The notes under the pieces: model-generated | What the model was told of the DNA's origin: nothing | Database searches by the model: none | The model's input: the letters and a program-made list of their open reading frames with translations, nothing else | NCBI RefSeq assembly: GCF_003289955.1 | Contig: NZ_QLZR01000001.1 | Span: 1 to 64,000 of the forward strand | Source: Planococcus halotolerans | GTDB lineage: Bacteria > Bacillota > Bacilli > Bacillales_A > Planococcaceae | Direction: 5' to 3' | Length of the DNA stretch: 64,000 bases | Shown: piece after piece, positions 51,039 to 59,922 of the stretch | Numbering within the stretch: position 1 is the first letter of the stretch | Layout of the letters: every line of letters begins with the position of its first letter | Program-made: the position numbers and the translations under genes

Positions 51039-52715
51039 TTGAAGAAAGTAATGGTCACTTTTATTTTATTGGTATTGCTAACATCCATATGCTTTACACC
51101 ATCACTCGCAGCAACTTCCGACAATGATCTTGAAAAAGTGATCATCTCATTTGAAGACGGCATTGATTATCAGGTACTTGAGGACATGGGCGCAGAAATA
51201 CATAGCGAACTGGACGCCATATCATCTGTCATTGCAACTATTCCTTCAACCACAATCACAAAAGCCGACACGGATATATCTGTAAAAGCTATTTCAGATG
51301 AGCAGATATTTAAGGCTGCTGCTCAGCAGCCTTCTTGGGGCTATCAGCAAATCAAAGCGCCCAGCGCATTGAAAGCTGGCTATACAGGCAAAGGCGTTAA
51401 AATTGCTGTCATTGATTCGGGCATCAATTCAAAGCATCCAGACTTAAGTGTCGTTGGCGGCGCCTCCATGATCGACAACTCTTCAGCCTTTATAGATAGA
51501 AATGGGCATGGAACTCATGTCGCAGGCGTTATAGCAGCTTTAAATAATTCAATTGGCGTTGTTGGCGCTGCCCCTGATGCCGAAATCTATTCAGTTAAAG
51601 TTTTATCCAGCAACGGCGCCGGAACATTGGAAGATGTGTTGGATGGCATTCAGTGGGCCATAGACCATAAAATGGACATTATCAATCTTAGTCTAACGAC
51701 CGATGCCCATAAATCTGAATTACAGGCAATGCTAAAAAAAGCGAATGATTTAGGCATTATTGTAGTGGCAGCGGCCGGTAATAATGAAATAGTAGATACA
51801 CAGGGGAATTATGTTCAAACTGAAGATGATGTCTTATATCCTGCACGCTATAAATCGGTCATCGCGGTTGGCTCAACAAATACAAATAATAGGCTATCCG
51901 GTTTTTCCTATACAGGTCCCTCTGTAGAGCTTGTAGCTCCGGGAGAATGGATTTACAGTACGTTCTCCAAAGATGCTTTAATAAATCCTGCTGAATATCA
52001 AAACAGCGAAGGTACTTCAGTTTCTACGCCATTCGTCGCCGCAGTCTTTGCACAATATAAAGAAGCTTACCCACATTTAACAAACGGTCAACTGCGGGAA
52101 ACTGTCAAACGTTCAACGATTGACCTTGGAGCAACAGGAAAAGATCAGCTATACGGCAACGGACTTGTGCAATCCCTTCAAAAACAAGCGGCTCTTTACC
52201 CTGATTTGATTGCAAATTTTTGGTATAGCGAATCAATACAATTCATCTTCGACCAAGGAATTGTCGCCGGTTTTCCCGATGGCACATATCGTCCTAGCGC
52301 AACCATTACGCGAGCCGACGCCATAACAATGATCGGACGCGCTCAAGGGTGGGAAAATAATGCCGCCCGCCATTATTTTCATGACGTCAGTACCAGTTCT
52401 TATGCAGCTGGCTATATAAATAAAGCCTATGAACTCGGTTACATTTCCGGCATGCCAGATGGCAGCTTTCAGCCTTCTGCCCCTATTAAACGAGGTGATA
52501 TGGCTGTAATATTAAAGAAAATATTTGGCCTCACTTCATCAGGAGCTCACTCATTTTCAGATGTTAATCAAACAAAATACTATGCAGAAGCAATTCAGGC
52601 AGCTTATGAAAACGGCATTGTCCTAGGGTACAGCAGTGACATATTCCGACCCGAAGCTTCCATTACAAGAGCTGAAAACGCTGTGATGCTGAGTAAGTCA
52701 TTGAAATTGCAATAA
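51039..52715 (+). CDS. SLH-anchored subtilisin-like S8 protease
   Basis: 558 residues. Signal peptide (1-25, ending PSLAAT); short propeptide (about 30-90, VIISFEDGIDYQVLEDMGAEI). The S8 domain has Asp126 (AVIDSGIN), His157 (RNGHGTHVAGV), Asn-Gly oxyanion region AAAGNNE and Ser327 (EGTSVSTPFVAA). Three C-terminal SLH domains (about 385-558) carry TRAD, KRGD and TRAE. Much smaller than the Vpr-like enzyme at 32.4 kb and without a PA domain. TTG start with AGGAGG 8 nt upstream. It forms its own transcript between two intrinsic terminators. Confidence 0.95.
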   Translation: MKKVMVTFILLVLLTSICFTPSLAATSDNDLEKVIISFEDGIDYQVLEDMGAEIHSELDAISSVIATIPSTTITKADTDISVKAISDEQIFKAAAQQPSWGYQQIKAPSALKAGYTGKGVKIAVIDSGINSKHPDLSVVGGASMIDNSSAFIDRNGHGTHVAGVIAALNNSIGVVGAAPDAEIYSVKVLSSNGAGTLEDVLDGIQWAIDHKMDIINLSLTTDAHKSELQAMLKKANDLGIIVVAAAGNNEIVDTQGNYVQTEDDVLYPARYKSVIAVGSTNTNNRLSGFSYTGPSVELVAPGEWIYSTFSKDALINPAEYQNSEGTSVSTPFVAAVFAQYKEAYPHLTNGQLRETVKRSTIDLGATGKDQLYGNGLVQSLQKQAALYPDLIANFWYSESIQFIFDQGIVAGFPDGTYRPSATITRADAITMIGRAQGWENNAARHYFHDVSTSSYAAGYINKAYELGYISGMPDGSFQPSAPIKRGDMAVILKKIFGLTSSGAHSFSDVNQTKYYAEAIQAAYENGIVLGYSSDIFRPEASITRAENAVMLSKSLKLQ

Positions 52716-52731
52716 AATATGAAACTTAGAT

Positions 52732-52764
52732 AGAGAGCCGCGCGGTTGCGCGGCTCTCTTTTTT
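52732..52764 (+). terminator. Terminator of the smaller SLH subtilase gene
   Basis: GAGAGCCGCGC and GCGCGGCTCTC form an 11-bp GC-rich stem with a GGTT loop, followed by TTTTTT. Composite repeat cluster B begins within about 30 nt. Confidence 0.95.
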
Positions 52765-52794
52765 GCGGAGAGGGATGTGGATAAGGAATGTGAT

Positions 52795-53850
52795 GAGTGT
52801 GGGCGCGTTAAGTAGATGGCGTTATACGATAGCAAATCTAGTTTATACGACAACAAATAGAATCTATACGTCACCAAATCCCAGCTATACGACAGCATAA
52901 CCACCGCCCAAGCGAGTCAAACCCACTATTACCCAAGATTGGGCGGCAACCGCCGCCCACTGGGCAGTCCGCCAGCAGCGGACTGCTTTCCATTCACATG
53001 CACTTTTCTTTTGATGAGAGCCGGAGGAAAAGCCGGCTTGTTAAGTAAAATCCGCTATACGTCACCATACAGAGTCTATACGTCACTAAATCACTGCTAT
53101 ACGACAACATAACCACCGCCCAAGCGAGTCAAACCCACTATTACCCAAGATCGGGCGGCAACCGCCGCCCACTGGGCAGTCCGCTGCTTGCGGCGGACTG
53201 CTTTCCATTCACATGCACTTTTCTTTTGATGAGAGCCGGTGGAAAATCCGGCTTGTTAAGTAAAATCCGCTATACGTCACCATATCTTCGTTATACGACA
53301 CCAAACAGAGTCTATACGACACTAAATCACAGTTATACGACAACATAGCTCCCACCCAAGCGAGTCAACCCACTTATACCCAAGATCGGGCGGCAACCGC
53401 CGCCCACTGGGCAGTCCGCCAGCGGCGGACTGCTTTCCATTCACATGCACTTTTCTTTTGATGAGAGCCGGAGGAAAATCCGGCTTGTTAAGTAAAACCC
53501 GCTATACGTCACCATATCTTCGATATACGACAACAAACACAGTCTATACGACACTAAATCACAGTTATACGACAACATAGCTCCCACCCAAGCGAGTCAA
53601 CCCACTTCACTTATACCCAAGATCGGGCGGCAACCGCCGCCCACTGGGCAGTCCGCTGCTTGCGGCGGACTGCTTTCCATTCACATGCACTTTTCTTTTG
53701 ATGAGAGCCGGTGGAAAAGTCGGCACGTTAAGTAAAACCCGTTATACGATAACAAGTAGAATCTATACGTCACCAAATCTTCGCCATACGACAACAAACA
53801 CAGTCTATACGACACTAAATCACAGTTATACGTCAACACACTCATCACAC
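52795..53850 (-). repeat. Composite repeat cluster B
   Basis: Same architecture as cluster A in reverse orientation: five CGTATAG-type 21-bp arrays and four two-hairpin modules at spacings of about 215, 232 and 240 bp. Hairpin 1 keeps the GCAGTCCGC/GCGGACTGC arms while its centre varies from 2 to 8 nt (CTGCTGG-type and CTGCTTGCG-type). Hairpin 2 keeps GGGCGGC/GCCGCCC. It fills the 1.19-kb gap between the convergent subtilase and NlpC/P60-SLH genes; I find no gene in it. Confidence 0.85.
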
Positions 53851-53863
53851 TCACCTCACACAA

Positions 53864-53900
53864 CAAAAAAACCGCCTGCCCCATTAGGGACAGGCGGTTC
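53864..53900 (-). terminator. Terminator of the NlpC/P60-SLH gene
   Basis: AACCGCCTGTCCC and GGGGCAGGCGGTT pair across a short TAAT-containing loop; TTTTTTT follows on the minus strand, immediately after the stop. Confidence 0.9.
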
Positions 53901-53906
53901 GCTATT

Positions 53907-54971
53907 TTATTGGTTGATTGAGTTATAGATGAATTGAGCAAATTCAGCTCTTGTAGCATTAGCGTTTGGTTTGAATGATCCATCATCGTAGCCTTTTGCC
54001 AAGTTGCTTGATGCAACTTTGAGGATTGAAGATTCAGCCCAGTGGCCATTGATGTCAGTGAATGACACTGAAGAGTTAGAAGCTTTCATTGCATAAGCTC
54101 TTGTAAGTAACGCACTGATTTCAGCCCGTGTGATTTTAGCGTCAGGTGCATAGTAGCCGTCTCCGCGTCCACCGATGATGCCTTGTTTGTGTACCGCGTT
54201 AATGTAACTTGCTGCCCAGTGTCCAGTAGAAACATCCTTAAATGATGTTCCAGCGACTGGTGCGATTCCAAGTGATTTAGCGATCATTATTGCCGCTTCT
54301 GCTCTTGTTACAGAGTTGTTCGGTTTGAATTCGCTGTGTGCATAACCAGTGATGATGTTTTTCGTGCTCAATTCTGTGATTGGTGCATAAGCCCAGAATG
54401 TTTTAGAAACATCATAGTACTGGCCTTTTGGAAGATCAGGTTTTGGTGCTGGCGCTGGTGCCGGAGCTGGCGCCGGTTTTGGTGCTGATACTGTTGCTAC
54501 TGCTTCTTTGACGCTTGACAAACGCTTAGCGCCTGCATATTTAGGAGCCCAATATGGGTTAGTGTTAATGTTTGAGATCGAGATTCCTTGGCTTTCAGCT
54601 GAAATGACATTGCCATTTCCGATGTAGATTCCTGTATGTGAGATTCCCGGCTTATATGTATTTGCGAAAAATACTAAGTCGCCTTTTTTAAGGTTGCTCT
54701 TGGAAACTGCTGTTCCTACGCCAAATTGTTCTGCTGATGTTCTTGGCAAGCTAATGCCGAAGTTACCGTATACGTATCTGATATATCCTGAGCAATCGAA
54801 TCCTGAAGGTGTTGTCCCGCCCCATTGGTATGGAACGCCTTTAAATTTAAGAGCATATTCTGCAATTTGGTCTGGTGTTGCTCCACTGGCTGCGTCGGCT
54901 TCACTAGTCATCATTGGTGCTGCTGAAATTAATAGTACAGCAATCATCATAAGCATTATACGTTTCTTCAA
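53907..54971 (-). CDS. SLH-anchored NlpC/P60 endopeptidase
   Basis: 354 residues from the TTG giving (M)KKRIMLMMIAVLLISAAP; AGAGGTG lies 5 nt upstream, and an ATG 28 codons earlier lacks a ribosome site and would spoil the signal peptide. Signal peptide (1-27); NlpC/P60 domain (30-145) with Cys60 in GFDCSGYIRYVY and His112 in GISHTGIYIG. The third triad position, His in the enzyme at 27.4 kb, aligns with a Ser in NVISAES. A proline-alanine linker (APAPAPAPKPD) leads to three SLH domains (about 185-354), each with TRAE. It probably cleaves peptidoglycan stem peptides. Confidence 0.93.
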   Translation of the reverse strand: MKKRIMLMMIAVLLISAAPMMTSEADAASGATPDQIAEYALKFKGVPYQWGGTTPSGFDCSGYIRYVYGNFGISLPRTSAEQFGVGTAVSKSNLKKGDLVFFANTYKPGISHTGIYIGNGNVISAESQGISISNINTNPYWAPKYAGAKRLSSVKEAVATVSAPKPAPAPAPAPAPKPDLPKGQYYDVSKTFWAYAPITELSTKNIITGYAHSEFKPNNSVTRAEAAIMIAKSLGIAPVAGTSFKDVSTGHWAASYINAVHKQGIIGGRGDGYYAPDAKITRAEISALLTRAYAMKASNSSVSFTDINGHWAESSILKVASSNLAKGYDDGSFKPNANATRAEFAQFIYNSINQ

Positions 54972-55090
54972 ATCGTCACCTCTATAAGTTAGTGGATTCT
55001 GGATGCTGATCAGACACCGAATCAAATTTCTTTTTTTGAAATACCTTTGTGGCATAATTAGATACTAACAGAATAAACATCATAAGTAGG

Positions 55091-55117
55091 TTACAGTTGT
55101 ATTACAGTTATGTAACA
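55091..55117. promoter_or_regulatory. 11-bp-phased TTACAG repeats upstream of the NlpC/P60-SLH gene
   Basis: TTACAG (55091), TTACAG (55102) and TAACAA (55112) lie 11 and 10 bp apart, about 120 nt before the start. The period and the TTnACA-like half-sites resemble Bacillus PhoP boxes, known to regulate wall-polymer genes. Only three half-sites are seen and the match is loose. The rest of 54972-55210 has no supported feature. Confidence 0.3.
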
Positions 55118-55210
55118 AGTGCTATTTCTATGTTTATTATTGGAAAAGAAGGGTATTTATTAACGTTTAGCAGCTAAATCAGCTTAATTTAATCCGGATT
55201 TTATTGCAGT

Positions 55211-55248
55211 AAAAAAGCCCTTCAGAGACTGGTCTGAAGGGCTTTTAC
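55211..55248. terminator. Terminator of the AGCS symporter gene
   Basis: AAAAGCCCTTCAGA and TCTGAAGGGCTTTT form a perfect 14-bp stem with a CTGG-containing loop. T-tracts on both strands; the transcript it serves is the leftward symporter gene ending at 55265. Confidence 0.9.
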
Positions 55249-55264
55249 TATATATTATTATAAT

Positions 55265-56674
55265 TCAATCCCGGTCTTCTCCCCAACATTCCGTGTTTTT
55301 CAATCCTGGAATATCTTTTGCGTAAAATTCGGGATTTTTTCCTGCTTTTCGCTGTTTAGTGTAGTCATCCAGCACTTTAAATGCTGTGCTGCCTAATAGT
55401 GCTATAACAACGAGGTTAAGTACAGCCATGAGGCCCATGAACAGATCGGCCATATTCCAAACCAGGCTGACCTGCGCCAACGCACCGAACATTACCATTG
55501 CCAATACGCCGACACGGTAAGCTGTCAACCAGCCTTTGTGAGCATTGATGAATTCGATATTCGTTTCTCCGTAATAGTAATTACCGATAATCGAGCTGAA
55601 TGCAAAGAACAGAATCGCAATCGCCAGGAAGTAAGGAGCCCAATCACCGACATGAACACCAAGAGATGCCTGCGTCAGCAGAATTCCTTCTTGTTCGCCT
55701 GTGCTGTAAAGGCCGGCAAGAATGATGATGAAAGCTGTTGCCGAACAGATGATAATTGTATCAAAGAATACTCCGAGGCTCTGAACAAGCCCTTGTTTTG
55801 CAGGATGCGACACGTTCGCTGATGCAGCTGCGTTTGGAACAGAACCCATACCAGCTTCGTTCGAGAACAGCCCGCGGCGCACACCTTGCATGATGGCAGC
55901 ACCAATACCGCCGCCGACTGCTTCTTCAAGACCAAATGCATTCTCGATGATCAGCATGAAGACTGCAGGAATTTCCGTGATATTCGTGATGACAATATAG
56001 ATTGCAACAATCAGGTAAAGGATCGCCATAAACGGCACGACTACCTGTGTAACTTGTGCGATCCGTTTGACGCCGCCGAAAATAACGATAGCCGCCAATA
56101 TTACCAAACCAAGACCAACCGTCCAATCCGGGATATTGAAGACATCACCGAATGATTGCGCGATGGTATTCGACTGTACCGAGTTGAAGATAAAGCCGAA
56201 AGCCAGCGTCAACAGGACCGCAAATACAATTCCGAGTTTCCGGTTGCCCAGCGCTTTCTCCATATAATAAGCCGGTCCGCCGCGGAATTGCTCGCCGTCC
56301 CGCACTTTATAAACCTGTGCCAATGTACTTTCAATAAATGCTGTCGCCATACCGATTAGCGCGACCATCCACATCCAGAACACCGCTCCGGGTCCACCGA
56401 TGGCAACTGCCAGGGCTACACCGGTAATGTTTCCTGTGCCTACACGTGAAGCCGTTGAAATGGTGAAGGCCTGGAAAGCCGAAACCCCTTTTTCGCCGTC
56501 TTTCTTTTCACTGATAACACGGAACATTTCGCCGAAAAGACGAACCTGTACGAATTTGGTGCGTATTGTGAAATAGATACCTAATCCCATCAATAAAGCG
56601 ATCAATATGTATGTCCATAATAAATTATTACCCTCGTCAACAATCCACGTCAACGCGTCTAAAATTGCATCCAT
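55265..56674 (-). CDS. Sodium:alanine/glycine symporter (AGCS family)
   Basis: A 469-residue integral membrane protein with about eleven helices. Family motifs include SAFQAFTISTASRVGTGNITGVALAVAIGGPGAVFWMW-like blocks, ending with GMATAFIESTLAQVYK, then GGPAYYMEKAL, and the mid-protein RGLFSNEAGMGSVPNAAASA. AGCS carriers import alanine or glycine with sodium. Next to the M20 amidohydrolase and dipeptide epimerase it may take up amino acids released from wall peptides, though it has its own terminator and is probably transcribed separately from them. Confidence 0.93.
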   Translation of the reverse strand: MDAILDALTWIVDEGNNLLWTYILIALLMGLGIYFTIRTKFVQVRLFGEMFRVISEKKDGEKGVSAFQAFTISTASRVGTGNITGVALAVAIGGPGAVFWMWMVALIGMATAFIESTLAQVYKVRDGEQFRGGPAYYMEKALGNRKLGIVFAVLLTLAFGFIFNSVQSNTIAQSFGDVFNIPDWTVGLGLVILAAIVIFGGVKRIAQVTQVVVPFMAILYLIVAIYIVITNITEIPAVFMLIIENAFGLEEAVGGGIGAAIMQGVRRGLFSNEAGMGSVPNAAASANVSHPAKQGLVQSLGVFFDTIIICSATAFIIILAGLYSTGEQEGILLTQASLGVHVGDWAPYFLAIAILFFAFSSIIGNYYYGETNIEFINAHKGWLTAYRVGVLAMVMFGALAQVSLVWNMADLFMGLMAVLNLVVIALLGSTAFKVLDDYTKQRKAGKNPEFYAKDIPGLKNTECWGEDRD

Positions 56675-56807
56675 TCTAAAAATCCTCCTCTAAGTTGAAA
56701 CAAACTTATTTTCTATACCCTTAACCGCAATTCAGAAAACCTGGACCGCGTGTTCATTGCCGCAAAAGGAAATCATGAAAAATTCAAACTTTTTTTCGGT
56801 TAAATTA

Positions 56808-56834
56808 ATAAAACCCTCTTTTTCAAGAGGGCTT
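56808..56834 (-). terminator. Terminator of the epimerase-amidohydrolase operon
   Basis: CCCTCTT and AAGAGGG pair around GAAA on the minus strand, followed by TTTTATT, about 95 nt after the amidohydrolase stop. The gap 56675-56924 otherwise contains only the symporter's promoter region. Confidence 0.7.
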
Positions 56835-56924
56835 TCCTTCTGCACTGTCCACTTTATCATATTGAAATTAACTGCGTTAGTGTCATAAGCATTAATTGCA
56901 GCAACTATTTCCCGGGAAATGTTT

Positions 56925-58025
56925 TTAGGCATTTTTCAGCGTTTCCGCCAATACACGCGCGCCAATGTCGAGTGCATCGGGGTTAAACGTCATATCCGGA
57001 TGATGAAGCCCCGGCGTCAAATCTGCGCCGACGCCAATCATGGCCGCTTTCAGTTCCGGCTTGCGGATTGTGTAGAAATGAAAATCATCTGCGCCTGGCG
57101 TATGCAGCGGTTCGGCTGTGTTATCGTCACCAACCACATTTTGGATAGCGGTCCGCGCAATTTCCATCGCTTCGTCCGAAACTTCCGCAGCCGGCGTATA
57201 ATCAGTCCATTCCCAATCGATGCCGACATTATAAAGTTTAGCTATAGATGCAAAACCTTCATCGATGCGTTTCCGCAGTTCATCCATCAAGTCGTTCGAC
57301 TGTGAACGGACATCCAGAGCAAATGTCGCGCTGCCCGGAATGATGTTTAAACTTTCCCCACCCATCTGGACATTCGTCAGCTTCGCCGAATAGGATTCGA
57401 ACGGCGAGAAATAAACCGATTTCACAAACTGGTGGATTGCCGCAATAACGTCCATCGCATTTCTGCCTTGGTGCGGACGGGCCCCATGTGCATCGTCCCC
57501 AGTGATTTTCCCTCGCAGAAAAATTCCAGCGCCGTGATGCAGAGCCGGCGAAACTTTACCGAGCGGCAACTCTTCAGCCGGACGAAGATGGACGCCGAAC
57601 AGATGGCTGACGCCTTCCGCCGCTCCCCGCTCGATCATCGACAGCGAACCGTTGCCTTGTTCTTCCGCAGGCTGGAAGATAAAACGCACACGTTTCGTCA
57701 GTGTTTCATTCCGCAGATACAGCAAAGCGCCGAGCACCATCGCCATATTGGCGTCGTGGCCGCAGGAATGATTCGCCTGCATCGTTCCGTCGACTTCCTG
57801 CCAAAGTGCGTCGATGTCTGCTCGCACCGCGACGGTCTCTTCGCCTTCTCCAATTTCCGCAATCAAACCGGTGAGGTCGTCAAAAATATTATAGCGGACA
57901 TCTAACTCATTCATAATGTCCTTTAATTTCTCAGTCGTTCGGAACTCTTTCCAGCTGACTTCCGGATTCGCATGAAAATGATTAAAGTATTCCTGGATCT
58001 GCTGTTTAATTTCCATCTCTTTCAT
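56925..58025 (-). CDS. M20 family amidohydrolase/aminoacylase
   Basis: 366 residues beginning MKEMEIKQQIQEYFNHFHANPEVSWKEF. Metal-site motifs are NHSCGHDANMAMVLGAL, FIFQPAEEQGNGSLSMIERG and FGVHLRP, with the dimerisation lid starting GKITGDDAHGARPHQGRNAMD and a closing HTPGADDFHFY. It belongs with hippurate hydrolase, indole-acetyl-amino-acid hydrolase and N-acetyl-diaminopimelate deacetylase-like enzymes that release amino acids from N-acyl or peptide substrates. It overlaps the dipeptide epimerase by 4 nt (ATGA), so a joint role in peptide breakdown is likely. Exact substrate unknown. Confidence 0.9.
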   Translation of the reverse strand: MKEMEIKQQIQEYFNHFHANPEVSWKEFRTTEKLKDIMNELDVRYNIFDDLTGLIAEIGEGEETVAVRADIDALWQEVDGTMQANHSCGHDANMAMVLGALLYLRNETLTKRVRFIFQPAEEQGNGSLSMIERGAAEGVSHLFGVHLRPAEELPLGKVSPALHHGAGIFLRGKITGDDAHGARPHQGRNAMDVIAAIHQFVKSVYFSPFESYSAKLTNVQMGGESLNIIPGSATFALDVRSQSNDLMDELRKRIDEGFASIAKLYNVGIDWEWTDYTPAAEVSDEAMEIARTAIQNVVGDDNTAEPLHTPGADDFHFYTIRKPELKAAMIGVGADLTPGLHHPDMTFNPDALDIGARVLAETLKNA

Positions 58026-59137
58026 CCTTTCACTTTTGCCGATTTTGTAGCGAGTTTTTCTAATTGACCCATATCGACGTCTATTCCAAGACCGGGCTTG
58101 CCGCTCAGCTTCACATAAGGAAGCTCGAAATGGAGATTGCCGATTTCTTCCGAGAATAAAAGCGGTCCCGTCAGCTCAGCCGTTTGGATATTCTTACGTG
58201 ACATGACAGCGTGATAGCCCGCCGCGGAACCAATAGAGGATTCCACCATCGAGCCGATCTGCGCAATGATTCCCGCCGCCTCAGCCGCTTTCGCCATCTG
58301 CACGGCCGGGAAAATCCCACCCGCTTTCATCAATTTAATGTTTATGTAATCAGCTGCATCCAAACGGACAATCTCCAGCACATCTTCCATCGTCTGCACA
58401 CTTTCGTCCGCCATAATCGGCGTCGACACTTTACGCCTCACTTCCGCAAGACCGCGGATGTCCCCCATCCGGATCGGCTGTTCAATCCAGGTGAGATTCG
58501 CGCCTTCGAGGTAATTGATCGTTTGCACAGCCAGCCCCACCGTCTTCCATCCCTGATTCACATCAATCCGGATCGGCATCTCTTCACCAACCGCTTCGCG
58601 CACGGCATAAGTCCGGGCGATGTCAAGCGCGGCATCATCCAAGCCGACTTTCAGTTTTAAACTGGAGAACCCCTGCGCCACTGCCTTCTTCGCTTTCTCC
58701 GCCATAATTTTTGGTGCTTCAATGCTCAGCACTTTCGGATACTGCAGATTGTCATGCGCCCGTCCGCCAATCAAATTATAGACAGGCTGCCCAGTCGCTT
58801 TGCCCATCAAATCGTAACATGCAATATCAATAGCTGCTTTCGCTGCCGGATTGCCGGAAATTGCGGCATCCATTTTGTAATGGATATGCTCTATATCGAA
58901 CGGACTCTGGCCGATAATTTGCGGCACCAGCACATTCTTCAAAATTTCAAACGCCGCATCCACCTGTTCTCCGGTAACATGCTCATCCGGCACCGCTTCG
59001 CCGTAACCCACGATTCCATCGTCCGTCTCACACCTGACAATAATCGCCGCCATGCTCGGGTAGCTGGCATACGAAATGATGAACGGCTCTTTCAACGGAA
59101 AGTTCACCGAATAAATATCTGCTTTGATGATTTTCAT
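58022..59137 (-). CDS. Dipeptide epimerase (L-Ala-D/L-Glu epimerase type, enolase superfamily)
   Basis: 371 residues with the capping domain DIYSVNFPLKEPFIISYASY and the barrel motifs of the muconate-lactonising subgroup. These are SSLKLKVGLDD (acid/base Lys), RIDVNQGW (metal Asp), WIEQPI (metal Glu), MADESVQT (metal Asp), YINIKLMKAGG (second Lys) and IGSMVESSIG. Such enzymes epimerise the second residue of murein-derived dipeptides so that peptidases can cut them. It is the first gene of an operon with the M20 amidohydrolase. SD AAGGAG about 10 nt upstream. Confidence 0.92.
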   Translation of the reverse strand: MKIIKADIYSVNFPLKEPFIISYASYPSMAAIIVRCETDDGIVGYGEAVPDEHVTGEQVDAAFEILKNVLVPQIIGQSPFDIEHIHYKMDAAISGNPAAKAAIDIACYDLMGKATGQPVYNLIGGRAHDNLQYPKVLSIEAPKIMAEKAKKAVAQGFSSLKLKVGLDDAALDIARTYAVREAVGEEMPIRIDVNQGWKTVGLAVQTINYLEGANLTWIEQPIRMGDIRGLAEVRRKVSTPIMADESVQTMEDVLEIVRLDAADYINIKLMKAGGIFPAVQMAKAAEAAGIIAQIGSMVESSIGSAAGYHAVMSRKNIQTAELTGPLLFSEEIGNLHFELPYVKLSGKPGLGIDVDMGQLEKLATKSAKVKG

Positions 59138-59204
59138 GTGGGGTTCGCTCCTTTGGGTGGTGTTTATATATGATTGTATCTTTATTTGTGGGGTGTTGCT
59201 AGGG

Positions 59205-59885
59205 TGGTGGGTGATGTGGTGGGTGGGCTGGTGGCGTATAGCGGGGAGTTGCTGACGTATAAGGGTTATTTAGTGTCGTATAGATTCTGTTTGCTATCGT
59301 ATAGCGCAGACATGCTGACGTATAGCACATTTTACTTAACGTGCTGATTTTTCCTGCGGCTCTCATCAAAAGAAAAGTACATTCCAATGGAAAGCAGTCC
59401 GCTGCTGGCGGACTGCCCAGTGGGCGGCGGATGCCGCCCGATCTTGGCTAATAGTGTGTTGACTCGCTTGGATGGAGGTGATGTTGATGTATAGCGGTGA
59501 TTTGGTGTCGTATAGATTGTTTTTGGTGTCGTATAGATTGTTTTTGGTGTCGTATAGCGAGGATTTGCTAACGTATAGCGTAATTTAAATAACGTGCCGA
59601 CTTTTTCTACGGCTTTCATCAAAAGAAAAGTGCATTCGAATGGAAAGCAGCCCGCTGGTGGCGGACTGCCCAGTGGGCGGCGGATGCGCCGCCCGATCTT
59701 GGGTAATAGTGGGTTGACTCCCTTGGGTGGAGGTGATGTTGATGTATAGCGGTGAGTTGGTGTCGTATAGATTCTGTTTAGTGTCGTATAGCGAAGATAT
59801 GTTGACGTATAGCGGTTTTTACTTAACGTGCCGACTTTTTCTGCGGCTTTCATCAAAAGAAAAGTGCATTCGAATGGAAAGCAGA
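59205..59885 (+). repeat. Composite repeat cluster C
   Basis: Three CGTATAG-type 21-bp arrays (the middle one with an extra, duplicated unit) alternate with two two-hairpin modules near 59391 and 59644. A third module is cut off after GGAAAGCAG, close to the terminator of the NERD gene. Hairpin 2 of the second module is lengthened to GGGCGGCG/CGCCGCCC with pairing kept. It lies in the 767-nt gap upstream of the dipeptide epimerase gene, whose promoter must be between about 59138 and 59200 or inside the repeats. Confidence 0.85.
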
Positions 59886-59890
59886 ACCTC

Positions 59891-59922
59891 AAAAAAAAAG
59901 ACACTCATTTTTCATGAATGTC
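59891..59922 (-). terminator. Terminator overlapping the NERD gene stop
   Basis: GACATTCAT and ATGAGTGTC pair around GAAAA on the minus strand and are followed by nine T. The stem includes the final codons and TGA stop of the NERD gene. Confidence 0.85.

Noticed and set aside
52795-53850. CRISPR-like array
   Set aside because: The 21-bp units have no constant repeat plus unique spacer pattern. Units are degenerate throughout, interrupted by hairpin modules, and no cas genes are present.
56732-56932. 66-codon leftward frame after the M20 amidohydrolase
   Set aside because: It has no ribosome-binding site, overlaps the end of the amidohydrolase gene, and contains the operon's probable terminator (56808-56834) inside it.
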